NCBI RefSeq assembly: GCF_026723765.1
Contig: NZ_CP113524.1
Coordinates: 2,093,001-2,157,000 of the forward strand
DNA from: Lacrimispora xylanolytica
Lineage (GTDB): Bacteria; Bacillota; Clostridia; Lachnospirales; Lachnospiraceae
Direction: 5' to 3'
DNA length: 64,000 nucleotides
Shown here: positions 9,961 to 18,895 of the stretch, piece by piece
How the letters are laid out: each line of letters opens with the position of its first letter
Position numbering within the stretch: the first letter of the stretch is position 1
Notes under the pieces: generated by a model
Database searches by the model: none
Seen by the model: only the letters and a program-made list of their open reading frames with translations
What the model was told of the DNA's origin: nothing
Program-made: the position numbers and the translations under genes

Positions 9961-9989
9961 AATATACCCAATTTGAGGGGTTTTTGCAA
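9961..9989 (-). promoter_or_regulatory. pectinesterase promoter (minus strand)
   Basis: Read on the minus strand, TTGCAA (9989-9984) and TATATT (9966-9961) are 17 bp apart, about 47 bases before the start at 9914. Confidence 0.6.
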
Positions 9990-9998
9990 GAGAAATGA

Positions 9999-10027
9999 TT
10001 GACTTTACAGAAAGCTAATGAGATAAT
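9999..10027 (+). promoter_or_regulatory. pckA promoter
   Basis: TTGACT (9999-10004) and GATAAT (10022-10027) are 17 bp apart. Transcription would begin near 10034, which supports the downstream ATG at 10059 as the true pckA start. Confidence 0.65.
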
Positions 10028-10058
10028 GGGGAAAAATTTTATTCAGGGAGGAATTCCA

Positions 10059-11753
10059 ATGTCATCAAAGGCAAATTATTCAGCGGAGGAAATCAGAAAG
10101 GATAAGCCAGGTTTTTCGGCTACCCGGTCCATCATTGAAACCCCGTTTTATGGCAATAACGTAATTAAAATCCAGACGTTGAAGGAAGCGTATGAGCTGG
10201 CAAAAAATTCCCCAGGGACGATCGTTACAGACCTCCCTATTTATCGGGGACAGGAATTCGGACTGGATAAGGACGCAAAAGTCCTTCTTTTTAATGACGG
10301 GGCAGTTACCGGCAGGTACTCCACGGCCAGAAAGATTGCCAATGAGCCTTCTGTCGATTGTGCTGCTCTTGACAAAATCTTAATGGATGCGGTTTATGAA
10401 ACGCGCCATAAAACTCTTTATCATGCAGAGGTCTTTGTAGGCCTTGATCCTGAGTTTATGGTAAAAGCCCATCTGTTAATTCCTAAGGGTGAAGAAAATA
10501 TCATGTACAACTGGATGTTAAACTTCCAGTACATTTCAGATGAATATGTAAGAATGTATCGTGCCTCCAAACCAGTAGGCAATGGAAATGAGCCGGATAT
10601 TTATCTTTTCTCAGATCCTCAGTGGAGCGGCTTAGACAGGCCAGGTGTTGATTTATCCTGCTTAAGTGATCCCAAATGCTTATGTTACTTTAATACGGAT
10701 CACAACTGTGCAGCCATTCTTGGCATGAGATATTTTGGGGAGCACAAAAAGGGAACTCTGACCATGGCATGGGCACTCGCTAATCGAAATGGGTATGCTT
10801 CCTGCCACGGAGGCCAGAAAAAGTACACCTTACAGGATGGCTCTAAATACGTTGCTTCTGTTTTTGGATTGTCAGGCTCCGGAAAATCCACTCTTACCCA
10901 TGCAAGGCATGACGGTAAGTATGAGGTTACAGTACTTCACGATGATGCTTTTATTATCAATACAGATACCTGTGTTTCCGTGGCACTGGAACCGACGTAT
11001 TTTGATAAGACTCAGGATTATCCGGCGGGCTGTGAAGACAATAAGTATCTCCTTACCGCTCAGAACTGCGGCTGTACCCTTGATATGAACGGCAAGATCC
11101 AGCTTGTTACCGAGGATATTAGAAACGGTAACGGACGTGCCATTAAATCAAGGCTGTGGTCTCCTAACCGGGTGGACAAGATAGAAGAGCCGGTAAACGC
11201 TATCTTCTGGATTATGAAGGATCCTACGATTCCACCAGTTGTAAAATTAAAGGGAGCATCCCTTGCTTCTGTTATGGGAGCCACTCTGGCAACCAAACGG
11301 TCCACAGCGGAACGCTTGGCTCCGGGTGTAGATCCTGACGCACTTGTAGTCGTACCATATGCCAATCCATTCAGAACCTATCCTCTGGCAAATGATTATG
11401 CCAAGTTTAAGAAGCTGGTGGAAGAAAAGAACGTAGATTGCTATATCATCAATACCGGAGATTTTATGGGCAAAAAAGTGAAACCTCAGGATACTCTTGG
11501 AATTATTGAAGCGATTCTCGATGGAAGGGCAGATTTCCACCAGTGGGGACCTTTAAGTGATATTCAGATTTTTGAATGGGAAGGCTTTGAACCGGATCTT
11601 TCGGACGAGGGCTACAGAACTCAGCTTAAGGCAAGAATGGAAGAGCGTTTACGGTTTGTTGCCAACACCGCTGTCTTAAAAGAAGGATATGATAAATTGC
11701 CTGAGGATGCTCTGAAAGCCATTGAAAAGGTGGTAGAAGAACTTGGAATGTAA
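10059..11753 (+). CDS. pckA: phosphoenolpyruvate carboxykinase (ATP)
   Basis: An ATP-type PEP carboxykinase (564 aa) interconverting oxaloacetate and PEP. The P-loop kinase-1a motif FGLSGSGKSTLTH lies at about residues 270-282, followed by the metal-binding HDDAFIINTD (kinase-2). YNTDHNC-like YFNTDHNCAAILG, PYANPFRTYPL and NTGDFMGKKV complete the family signature. The start at 10059 is favoured because AGGGAGGA lies just upstream and the promoter at 9999 would exclude earlier codons. In anaerobic Clostridia this enzyme often works in the CO2-fixing, ATP-forming direction, which is family knowledge rather than seen here. Confidence 0.95.
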   Translation: MSSKANYSAEEIRKDKPGFSATRSIIETPFYGNNVIKIQTLKEAYELAKNSPGTIVTDLPIYRGQEFGLDKDAKVLLFNDGAVTGRYSTARKIANEPSVDCAALDKILMDAVYETRHKTLYHAEVFVGLDPEFMVKAHLLIPKGEENIMYNWMLNFQYISDEYVRMYRASKPVGNGNEPDIYLFSDPQWSGLDRPGVDLSCLSDPKCLCYFNTDHNCAAILGMRYFGEHKKGTLTMAWALANRNGYASCHGGQKKYTLQDGSKYVASVFGLSGSGKSTLTHARHDGKYEVTVLHDDAFIINTDTCVSVALEPTYFDKTQDYPAGCEDNKYLLTAQNCGCTLDMNGKIQLVTEDIRNGNGRAIKSRLWSPNRVDKIEEPVNAIFWIMKDPTIPPVVKLKGASLASVMGATLATKRSTAERLAPGVDPDALVVVPYANPFRTYPLANDYAKFKKLVEEKNVDCYIINTGDFMGKKVKPQDTLGIIEAILDGRADFHQWGPLSDIQIFEWEGFEPDLSDEGYRTQLKARMEERLRFVANTAVLKEGYDKLPEDALKAIEKVVEELGM

Positions 11754-11765
11754 GGGAGAAAATCC

Positions 11766-12410
11766 ATGGATAAAAAGTATCTGCTGTTTGATTTAGACGG
11801 TACGCTGACAGACCCGAAAGAGGGAATTACAAAATCGGTTCAATATGCCCTTTATAAATTTGGTATTACGATTGAGGACCGGGATGAACTTTGCCCATTT
11901 ATAGGACCGCCTTTAAAAGACAGTTTTATGGAATTTTATAACTTTTCAGAAGAAGATGCCAAAAAGGCCGTAATTCTTTACCGGGAGTATTTCACAGACA
12001 AAGGAATGCTCGATAATAAAGTATATGAAGGAGCCGAGGAAGTTTTAAAATCTCTTGTGGACAGGGGAAAGAAACTCTACGTGGCATCTTCAAAGCCAGA
12101 AGTCTTTGTAAGACAGATCATGAAACACTTTGGTCTTGATATTTATTTTACTTTTATGGGAGGAAGCGACTTAAATGGCACCAGGGATAAAAAAGCGGAT
12201 GTCATCCGTTATGTCATGAAAGAATGTGGTCTGAAAGACCCGGAACGTGTAGTTATGATTGGTGACAGAAAGCATGATATTCTTGGTGCCAGGGAAGTTT
12301 CCATTGATTCGGTAGGCGTATTATACGGCTATGGAAGCAGACAGGAATTAGAGGAAGCAGGAGCTTTAAAAATAGCAGAGACAATTTTTGATTTGCAGAA
12401 TCTTTTATAG
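11766..12410 (+). CDS. HAD-superfamily phosphatase (phosphoglycolate phosphatase-like)
   Basis: A 214-residue HAD subfamily IA hydrolase. Motif I is LFDLDGTLTDPKEG (residues 6-19, nucleophile Asp8 and acid Asp10), motif II VASSKPEVF, and motif III/IV VVMIGDRKHDILGA (about 160-173). The helical cap lies between residues 15 and 85. The substrate is not evident; Gph/PpaX-type members use phosphoglycolate or pyrophosphate. It follows pckA by 12 bp with its own GGGAG site, so the two are probably co-transcribed. Confidence 0.88.
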   Translation: MDKKYLLFDLDGTLTDPKEGITKSVQYALYKFGITIEDRDELCPFIGPPLKDSFMEFYNFSEEDAKKAVILYREYFTDKGMLDNKVYEGAEEVLKSLVDRGKKLYVASSKPEVFVRQIMKHFGLDIYFTFMGGSDLNGTRDKKADVIRYVMKECGLKDPERVVMIGDRKHDILGAREVSIDSVGVLYGYGSRQELEEAGALKIAETIFDLQNLL

Positions 12411-12471
12411 TGTGCTATACTAGGTCTCTAACAGGGGACAGTCCTTTTTGAAATCGGGAAGGAGGATCTTT

Positions 12472-13242
12472 ATGATAGAACTAGGAAAAGAAAAAAGACA
12501 GATCATCAGACATTTGTGCAGTACGGCGGACAGCGTTTTGCCCCGGGGTGCTGCAGAAGGACGGATGGGCCGGGTTTGGGTTCCTGAACTTAATAATCCA
12601 TCGTTTTGCCTGATACTTCTGGGGAATTTCGTTTATCTGTTCGGCATATGTCCGAAGGGTGAAGTTGCCATGGAACTGAAAAAGCATTTGCTGTTACAGT
12701 GCAGACATGGATTTATTACGCCTGCCGATGCGCGTTGGGAAGAATGGCTGGAGGAAACCTTTTTTGGTGAATTCAGAATCTCATCCCGCTACGCCATGAG
12801 AAAGGACCGGAACCATTTTTCCGAGACTGATTTAAATCATTTTTTACAAATTCCACATGCTGGAATCCGCATAAAAAAGATGGATAAGAGTTTATACCAT
12901 TTAGCCCTGAAAGAAGAATGGAGCCGTGAATTTTGTTCCAACTTTGAAACACCGGAAGAATTCTTAAAGAATGGGCTTGGATTTGTTGCTTTAGATGGAA
13001 ATACTCTTGTTTCTGGCTGTTCCGCTTATGGAATCAGCGAAGGCATGATTCAGGTCACAGTTGCGACCAGAAAAGAATACCAGCGAAGAGGTCTTGCATT
13101 ATCATGCAGCGCGGCTTTTATTCTTTCCTGTCTGGAACAGGGGATTAATCCGAGCTGGGATGCAGATAATATACCATCGACCTGTCTTGCGGAAAAATTA
13201 GGATACATGTTTGAAAAAGAATATAAAGTATACAGGCTTTAA
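12472..13242 (+). CDS. GNAT-family N-acetyltransferase
   Basis: A 256-residue protein of the GNAT_acetyltran type (two-part fold, like zwittermicin-resistance-related proteins). The C-terminal half carries the acetyl-CoA-binding segment VTVATRKEYQRRGLALSCS (about residues 195-213), where R-R-G-L-A fits the Q/RxxGxG/A motif. ATG 12472 has AAGGAGGA upstream, so the longer reading from 12448 is rejected. The substrate is unknown. Confidence 0.8.
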   Translation: MIELGKEKRQIIRHLCSTADSVLPRGAAEGRMGRVWVPELNNPSFCLILLGNFVYLFGICPKGEVAMELKKHLLLQCRHGFITPADARWEEWLEETFFGEFRISSRYAMRKDRNHFSETDLNHFLQIPHAGIRIKKMDKSLYHLALKEEWSREFCSNFETPEEFLKNGLGFVALDGNTLVSGCSAYGISEGMIQVTVATRKEYQRRGLALSCSAAFILSCLEQGINPSWDADNIPSTCLAEKLGYMFEKEYKVYRL

Positions 13243-13276
13243 ATTTTACGTACTGTAATCAGGAGGAATACTTAGG

Positions 13277-13531
13277 ATGAGAAAGGTGGAAATCGGTTTT
13301 TGGGGGGTTGAATCCATTCTTGAGTTTGTAACAATTGCCGGAAAGTTTAAGGAGCGTATGCAGCTGGTTTGCGGTGACAGTATTGTCAATGCAAAATCCC
13401 TGCTGTCTGTACTTTCTCTGGCAACTGTGGAAGGGTTGGAGTTAATGATCCAGGAAGATTCCTGTGATTCTCTGTTAAAGCATCTGGAACTGTACGTGGA
13501 GCATGGCAGGCTGATTGGCGGCAAATGTTAA
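13277..13531 (+). CDS. HPr-like protein lacking the catalytic His
   Basis: An 84-residue protein with the length and fold pattern of phosphocarrier HPr. The second half keeps the HPr core, including NAKSLLSVLSLA around the regulatory Ser46 position and a hydrophobic C-terminal helix. The active-site stretch that normally reads GLHARPA is replaced by WGVESILEF, so the phosphorylatable His15 and Arg17 are absent. It therefore cannot act as a PTS phosphocarrier and more resembles a Crh-type regulator, although the Ser is the only link. GAGGA precedes the ATG. Confidence 0.7.
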   Translation: MRKVEIGFWGVESILEFVTIAGKFKERMQLVCGDSIVNAKSLLSVLSLATVEGLELMIQEDSCDSLLKHLELYVEHGRLIGGKC

Positions 13532-13552
13532 GAAGCTGACAGTAAAAGGAAC

Positions 13553-13581
13553 TTGTAAATCAGGTCAAAGTGGTGTATACT
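13553..13581 (+). promoter_or_regulatory. 6S RNA promoter
   Basis: TTGTAA (13553-13558) and TATACT (13576-13581) with a 17-bp spacer place the RNA start near 13588. Confidence 0.7.
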
Positions 13582-13587
13582 AAATAC

Positions 13588-13790
13588 CATAGAAGCATGA
13601 TGAATGTGATTCCTGGAATGCGCGACACTCTTACCTTTTTTGAACCTACATTATGACTCATGGGATTCCAATATTTTCAGGTGGATGTCAGGCCTCCTTA
13701 GCAGTGGAAGGCAGAAACCTGAGTGAGGTTGCCCACCTAGCATCGCTAGGCGTCAATAAGTAAGAACCGGCATTTTGGGGTTACAAAAGA
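13588..13790 (+). ncRNA. ssrS: 6S RNA
   Basis: No protein frame fits this stretch. It carries the features of Firmicute 6S RNA: a terminal stem formed by GTGATTCC plus GAATGC (13606-13621) with GCATTT plus GGGGTTAC (13770-13784), a central unpaired region containing TTTGAACCTACATTATG, and the conserved segments GTCAGGCCTCC, GGAAGGCAGAAACCTGA and GAGGTTGCCCACCT. It has its own promoter and an intrinsic terminator. 6S RNA binds the SigA holoenzyme in stationary phase by mimicking an open promoter. The exact 3' end is uncertain by several bases. Confidence 0.85.
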
Positions 13791-13792
13791 AA

Positions 13793-13822
13793 AAAGCAGC
13801 GAGAAATCGCTGCTTTAACTTT
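13793..13822 (+). terminator. terminator downstream of 6S RNA
   Basis: A perfect 10-bp stem, AAAGCAGCGA (13793-13802) with TCGCTGCTTT (13807-13816) around a GAAA tetraloop, is followed by AACTTTATTT. Confidence 0.8.
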
Positions 13823-13874
13823 ATTTATAAATATGGTAAAGTATAGAAAAATAAAAAAGAGTTAAGAGGAGCAC

Positions 13875-16151
13875 ATGAATAAAAAGACATTTATTGGATT
13901 TGTTGTGGGAATTCCTCTTTTGGTTTTGTTGCTCATAGTGATTATTCTGGTGAACGAACCAGAGCCAGGAGGGATATCCAGAGGACTTGCTTATAAGTCA
14001 GCGGCTCTTCTTCTGACGGACAGGGAAAGCTGTGAGAAAGCTCTGGCAGATCAAAAGCAGGAATATTTTTCGGAGGCAGAAAAAAACAACTGGTATGTAA
14101 AATACATGAGCTATCTCTATGGGGGAGGCTATTTAAATCCCAGTGAGGTGCCTGCGAAAAAAGAGATAGCGGAAGGCTTTTTGACCTATAAAGATGCGGA
14201 GGAACTGGCTGAGGCCCTGGTACCTGGTTCAGGGAAAGATGTTAAAGTGGGGAAGAAAAAAGGGAATAAGCAGATATCTGCGGATGCCTGGTGGAACCTA
14301 TACGATGAGCTTAAAAAGTCCCTTGACAAGGAAGGAAATATAAAGGAAGTTGATGTTCTGCTTTATGGAACTCCAACCAATGTGAATGGGTCACTTCCTT
14401 GGACTGCATACACCAGTCAGGGAAATTTTCAATTTGAAGGCATCAGCCTTGATTCGTACATAGATTGGGAGCTGAAACTCCTTGTAAGAGGCAATGAAAT
14501 CATTGCCATGAAGGAAGCAGTTACCGATACAGTTACTTATAAGAATGCATGGTTAACGACCGGAGATGGCAAAACTTTTATTGTTCACTTAGGGATGGTG
14601 GAGCGAAGCTTTCCTCTGGAAGCCTCCTTGGGAGAGGCAGATAATTTTGCCAATAATGTGGCTGATGTCACCTTGAAAAAAGGAAACCTTCAGAAGGTTA
14701 CCTTAAAAAAGAAGAAGATATCCGGTAAGGTTCTGGCGGTAAAGGACGATTCCATTGAAGTGGAAGGATATGGAAGCTTAAAGCTGGATAAAGACTTTAA
14801 GGTTTACCGCTTATATGGCCAATTTGAGGAAAAAACTCTGGCTGATATTTTGGTGGGATATGATATTCAGGATTTTGTAGTTGCTCATGGCAAGATCTGC
14901 GCTGCCTTACTGGTAAGAGAGTTTGATGCAAAAAGTATCCGGGTCCTCTTGATGAATACTAATTTCCAGTCCATTTTTCACTCTTCCGTTACCCTGTCTG
15001 CGGTAAGTGGTCTGACACTTACTTATGGAGAGGAAAAGGTGGAGATTCCTGCAAAAGCAGAGGTCGTAATTGATACCTCTGATGAAAGACTGAAAGATGG
15101 AAGAATTGTTGCAGCGCCTTTGGAAAAAGGAGATGCAGTTACGGTTAATTCCATATCCAGATCCTATGGGACGCCAGCCTATGACGGCACCATTGAGATA
15201 CGAAAAGAAGGAGATGGGCTGCTTCTCATTAATGAGACTTACTTAGAGGATTATTTAACCAAGGTAGTTCCCAGTGAGATGCCTGACAGCTATGAGAAAG
15301 AAGCTCTAAAGGCTCAGGCTGTCTGTGCAAGAACTTATGCATACCGGCAGATTCAAAGCAATACCTACAGCAAATACGGTGCTCACGTAGATGACAGTAC
15401 CAGATTCCAGGTATATAACAATCTGCCTACAGCAGCTAAGACTCAGGAAGCAGTGCGTGAGACTTATGGTAAGCTATTATTCTACGGAGATACTCCCATT
15501 GAAGCATTTTACTTCTCCACTTCCTGCGGACACACCACAGATGGCAGCGTGTGGGGAGGAAATCCATCTCAGTTCCCATACTTAGATGGAACGCTGATGC
15601 AGGATAATAAGGGTGTGCTTAATTTATCGACCAACTCAGATTTTGATGCATTTATAAAGAATAAAGATTATCCAGCCTATGATTCTTCTTATCCAATGTA
15701 CCGATGGGATACCACGGTTACCAACCGACAGTTAGAGGAAGAGATTACAGAAGTCGGTTCTATTCTAAACATTACGGTTACGGAAAGAGGCGTCGGGGGA
15801 ATCGCTAAGAAAATCAGGGTGGAAGGTTCTGACGGCGTAATGACCATCAGTGGCGAAGGTCAGGTAAGAGCCAAGATGGGTAACAAGTACATGGTCCTTA
15901 ATAAAAAAGACGGCAGCGTTATGAAGAATTTTGATTCCCTGCCAAGTGCTTATATTGCAATTGAGAATCAGGGCGTGGATGATAAAAATATTACTACCTT
16001 CCATATCTATGGCGGCGGCTTTGGTCACGGAGTCGGAATGAGCCAGAATGGTGCTCAGGCAATGGCTAAAGAAGGAAAGAGCTTTGAAGATATATTAAAA
16101 TTCTTCTATAACGGAGTCGAAGTACGGGAAGCAGATCAAACCAAGTCATGA
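13875..16151 (+). CDS. SpoIID/LytB-domain membrane-anchored peptidoglycan protein
   Basis: A 758-residue protein with an N-terminal signal anchor (about residues 6-28, FVVGIPLLVLLLIVIILV), a long extracytoplasmic region of unknown fold (30-430), and a C-terminal SpoIID domain (about 435-750). The domain shows VVPSEMPDSYEKEALKAQAV, CARTYAYRQI, FYFSTSCGHTTDGSVWGG and GGGFGHGVGMSQNGAQAMA. SpoIID-type enzymes are lytic transglycosylases acting on denuded glycan, best known from forespore engulfment. This one is about twice as long as SpoIID, so it is a SpoIID-like paralogue rather than spoIID itself. RBS is AGAGGAG. Confidence 0.85.
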   Translation: MNKKTFIGFVVGIPLLVLLLIVIILVNEPEPGGISRGLAYKSAALLLTDRESCEKALADQKQEYFSEAEKNNWYVKYMSYLYGGGYLNPSEVPAKKEIAEGFLTYKDAEELAEALVPGSGKDVKVGKKKGNKQISADAWWNLYDELKKSLDKEGNIKEVDVLLYGTPTNVNGSLPWTAYTSQGNFQFEGISLDSYIDWELKLLVRGNEIIAMKEAVTDTVTYKNAWLTTGDGKTFIVHLGMVERSFPLEASLGEADNFANNVADVTLKKGNLQKVTLKKKKISGKVLAVKDDSIEVEGYGSLKLDKDFKVYRLYGQFEEKTLADILVGYDIQDFVVAHGKICAALLVREFDAKSIRVLLMNTNFQSIFHSSVTLSAVSGLTLTYGEEKVEIPAKAEVVIDTSDERLKDGRIVAAPLEKGDAVTVNSISRSYGTPAYDGTIEIRKEGDGLLLINETYLEDYLTKVVPSEMPDSYEKEALKAQAVCARTYAYRQIQSNTYSKYGAHVDDSTRFQVYNNLPTAAKTQEAVRETYGKLLFYGDTPIEAFYFSTSCGHTTDGSVWGGNPSQFPYLDGTLMQDNKGVLNLSTNSDFDAFIKNKDYPAYDSSYPMYRWDTTVTNRQLEEEITEVGSILNITVTERGVGGIAKKIRVEGSDGVMTISGEGQVRAKMGNKYMVLNKKDGSVMKNFDSLPSAYIAIENQGVDDKNITTFHIYGGGFGHGVGMSQNGAQAMAKEGKSFEDILKFFYNGVEVREADQTKS

Positions 16152-16164
16152 GAATGACTTGGTT
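16139..16164. repeat. perfect inverted repeat across the SpoIID-like stop codon
   Basis: AACCAAGTCAT (16139-16149) and ATGACTTGGTT (16154-16164) form an 11-bp stem with a GAGA loop; the TGA stop is inside it. No T-run follows, so it is not a normal intrinsic terminator and may stabilise an mRNA 3' end. Confidence 0.6.
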
Positions 16165-16199
16165 AGCGTAAGATAGTAGAAAAAGCGCAGGATCATCAT

Positions 16200-17903
16200 A
16201 TGCAAGATCAAAAATTGGAAAACCTGCTGAATCTTGCCTTAAGTGCCACCCCCGAGGAACGGGCAAAGTCAGGAAATTTAAACGTTGGATATAATCCTGA
16301 AGAAAATTCCTGGGATGTGATTGTAAAGCATTCCGGAGATATCAGTAATCTGTCCGCCCTGGGGATAAGGGTAGAACAGATGGTAAATGAATACGCCATA
16401 TTAAGGGTTCCCGAATCCTTAATTGACCGTTTAAGTGAATTGCCTCAAATTGAATACGTGGAAAAACCAAAGAGGCTGTTTTTTGCCATTAATCAGGCAA
16501 AATCGGCCTCTTGCGTCAATTTGGTCCAACAGGGAAGCAATAATTTAGACGGCCGAGGAGTCCTGGTAGCCATTATTGATTCTGGGATTGATTATTACCA
16601 CGCCGATTTTAGAAATCCCGACGGGACATCGAGAATTCTTTTGCTTTGGGATCAGAGTTTGGATCGGGTTTTTACGAAAGAAGAAATTGATGCAGCTCTG
16701 GCTACGGGAAGCCGGGCCGGTGCAAGAGCTTTAGTCCCCTCAGTGGATATCAGTGGACATGGGACCGCAGTCGCTTCCATTGCAGCTGGAAATGGAAGAG
16801 AGAACAGAGGCCAATACCGGGGAATTGCATATGAAAGTCCATTGATAGTGGTAAAGCTTGGAGTTCCCCAGGAAGGCGGATTTCCAAGAACCACGGAGCT
16901 TATGAGAGCTGTTAATTTTGTGGTGAAGGAAGCGGTAGACAGGCAGATGCCTGTGGCAATTAATTTAAGCTTTGGAAATACATACGGTTCCCACGATGGG
17001 ACCAGCCTTTTGGAAACCTTTCTCGATGATATTTCTAATTATGGAAGAACAGTCATTGTTGTAGGTACAGGAAATGAAGGGGTCGCAGGCGGTCACATAT
17101 CCGGAGTGCTCACCATGTCAAATCCGGAGGAGGTGGAGTTAAGTGTAGGGTCGTATCAGCAAAGCTTCAGCGTTCAGCTTTGGAAATCCTATGCCGATAT
17201 TTTTGATATCAGCATTGTCACACCGTCAGGAGAAGTAATCGGGCCAATCAGCAGCAGGCTCGGACCTCAGACCATAAACTACAGGAATACTCAGATTCTA
17301 CTATACTACGGAAAACCTGGACCTTACAGTGTTGCCCAGGAGATATACTTAGATTTCCTGCCCCTTGATTCTTATATAGACAGCGGTATCTGGAAGTTTC
17401 GGTTAACCCCCAGACAAATTGTAGAGGGTAAATATGATTTGTGGCTTCCCTCAGCTGGAGTTCTTAACGAATCTACACGTTTTTTAAGGCCAACTCCTGA
17501 AACCACTCTGACCATTCCGTCGACTGCAAACAAGGTAATTTCAGTTGGGGCCTATGATGATACGTATCAGTCTTATGCCGATTTTTCTGGAAGAGGGTTT
17601 ACCAGAAGAACTAACTTGGTAAAACCGGATCTGGCTGCTCCTGGGGTGGGAATCATAGCAGCCAAAGCAGGGGGAGGCTATGAAGCGGTCACTGGTACTT
17701 CTTTTGCAACACCGTTCGTAACAGGGAGTTCAGCTCTCCTCATGCAATGGGGAATAGTCGATGGCAGAGATCCTTTCCTATTTGGGGAAAAAGTGAAGGC
17801 ATACTTAATTCGGGGGACGAGAAAGCTGCCTGGAATCTCCCAGTACCCAAACCCTGAGCTGGGGTACGGAGTGTTATGTGTCAGCGACAGCCTGCCGGTA
17901 TAG
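16200..17903 (+). CDS. S8 subtilisin-like protease, Csp (germination protease) type
   Basis: A 567-residue subtilase without a signal peptide. The catalytic triad looks intact: Asp127 in IIDSGIDY, His187 in ISGHGTAV and Ser near 500 in VTGTSFATPF. An N-terminal prodomain-like region (1-95) and a large insertion between the His and Ser motifs match the clostridial Csp proteases, which cleave the cortex hydrolase SleC or sense bile-salt germinants during spore germination. Several Lachnospiraceae carry multiple stand-alone paralogues, so the specific Csp role is inferred. The ribosome site is weak. It follows the SpoIID-like gene by 48 bp. Confidence 0.85.
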   Translation: MQDQKLENLLNLALSATPEERAKSGNLNVGYNPEENSWDVIVKHSGDISNLSALGIRVEQMVNEYAILRVPESLIDRLSELPQIEYVEKPKRLFFAINQAKSASCVNLVQQGSNNLDGRGVLVAIIDSGIDYYHADFRNPDGTSRILLLWDQSLDRVFTKEEIDAALATGSRAGARALVPSVDISGHGTAVASIAAGNGRENRGQYRGIAYESPLIVVKLGVPQEGGFPRTTELMRAVNFVVKEAVDRQMPVAINLSFGNTYGSHDGTSLLETFLDDISNYGRTVIVVGTGNEGVAGGHISGVLTMSNPEEVELSVGSYQQSFSVQLWKSYADIFDISIVTPSGEVIGPISSRLGPQTINYRNTQILLYYGKPGPYSVAQEIYLDFLPLDSYIDSGIWKFRLTPRQIVEGKYDLWLPSAGVLNESTRFLRPTPETTLTIPSTANKVISVGAYDDTYQSYADFSGRGFTRRTNLVKPDLAAPGVGIIAAKAGGGYEAVTGTSFATPFVTGSSALLMQWGIVDGRDPFLFGEKVKAYLIRGTRKLPGISQYPNPELGYGVLCVSDSLPV

Positions 17904-17917
17904 CTCATTTAAAACCA

Positions 17918-17946
17918 TTGGAAATTAGATGAAAATGATTTATAAT
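17918..17946 (+). promoter_or_regulatory. promoter of the AraC-family gene
   Basis: TTGGAA (17918-17923) and TATAAT (17941-17946), 17-bp spacer, 30 bases before the ATG at 17976. Confidence 0.6.
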
Positions 17947-17975
17947 AAAAACAGATCATTTTCGGGAGGTATCTA

Positions 17976-18806
17976 ATGGAAGTCAGATATGAACTTGTCA
18001 TCCCCAACGACGACCTGCCTTTCCGGCTGTTTATCTTTGAGGGCAGGGAGGGGAAGTATAAAGTAACAAAGCATTGGCATCATTCCGTGGAAATTTTTCT
18101 GGTGCAGGAAGGAAAGATTGATTTTTACATCAATAACAGCCATTTATCCCTTGCCAGACAGGATTTTGTACTGGTAAATTCCAATGAGGTCCATTCCATC
18201 GAATGTCCGGATCCAAATGTAACAATCGTGCTGCAAATTCCGGGAGGTACGTTCAAAGAATATCTGGGCGAAGATGGTTATATTAATTTTGAAAAGAAAG
18301 ACGATGTTCAAAATAAACGATTAGCGGATCTTGTCACCTCTATGTTTTCCATTTATGAAAAACAGGATTACGGCTATAGCTTAAAGGTGAAAAGTCAGTT
18401 TTATGAGCTTCTCTATCTTTTGATCACGGAGTTTAAAACAGAATCAATGGATAAAGAGGTACTCCGCCAAAAGAAGCAGCTGGATAAACTATCAGACGTC
18501 ACCCAGTATATGAGGGATAATTACGACCAGGAATTAAAGCTTGAAGAGGTCGCGGAACGGTTTGGTTTCAGTTCCACTTATTTATCCAGAATCTTTCAGA
18601 AATATGCGCAGGTCAATTACAGGACCTATTTGATTGACCTGCGTGTGAAATATGCGGTCAGGGAGCTGGTTGGAACGGATCACGAGATTGGAGAAATCGC
18701 CATGAATCATGGGTTTCCGGACAGCAGATCCTTTTCCAAGGCCTTTAAAAAAAGGTATGGATGTCTCCCCAGCACCTACCGGAAGCACACATTGGCGAAT
18801 CGATAA
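17976..18806 (+). CDS. AraC-family transcriptional regulator with cupin sensor
   Basis: A 276-residue regulator. The N-terminal cupin-type AraC_binding domain (about 1-120; WHHSVEIFLVQEGKIDFYIN) senses a small molecule, probably a sugar, and the C-terminal double helix-turn-helix (about 175-272) contains VAERFGFSSTYLSRIFQKYA and IAMNHGFPDSRSFSKAFKKR. The ATG has GGGAGG upstream. No sugar gene is adjacent, so the target is unknown. Confidence 0.88.
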   Translation: MEVRYELVIPNDDLPFRLFIFEGREGKYKVTKHWHHSVEIFLVQEGKIDFYINNSHLSLARQDFVLVNSNEVHSIECPDPNVTIVLQIPGGTFKEYLGEDGYINFEKKDDVQNKRLADLVTSMFSIYEKQDYGYSLKVKSQFYELLYLLITEFKTESMDKEVLRQKKQLDKLSDVTQYMRDNYDQELKLEEVAERFGFSSTYLSRIFQKYAQVNYRTYLIDLRVKYAVRELVGTDHEIGEIAMNHGFPDSRSFSKAFKKRYGCLPSTYRKHTLANR

Positions 18807-18857
18807 TGGGAATTGCAAATATTTTAATATAGGGTGTTAAAATTACAGAAAATATGA

Positions 18858-18863
18858 TATAAT
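18858..18863 (+). promoter_or_regulatory. -10 element before dgt-dnaG-rpoD
   Basis: TATAAT with an upstream TG (TGATATAAT) looks like an extended -10 promoter 33 bases before dgt. The -35 is poor. Confidence 0.5.
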
Positions 18864-18895
18864 GTACCATAACTTTGGGCGAAGGATGTGATTGA

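Noticed and set aside
15765-16028. minus-strand frames inside the SpoIID-like gene
   Set aside because: The + strand has a continuous SpoIID domain with its known motifs here.
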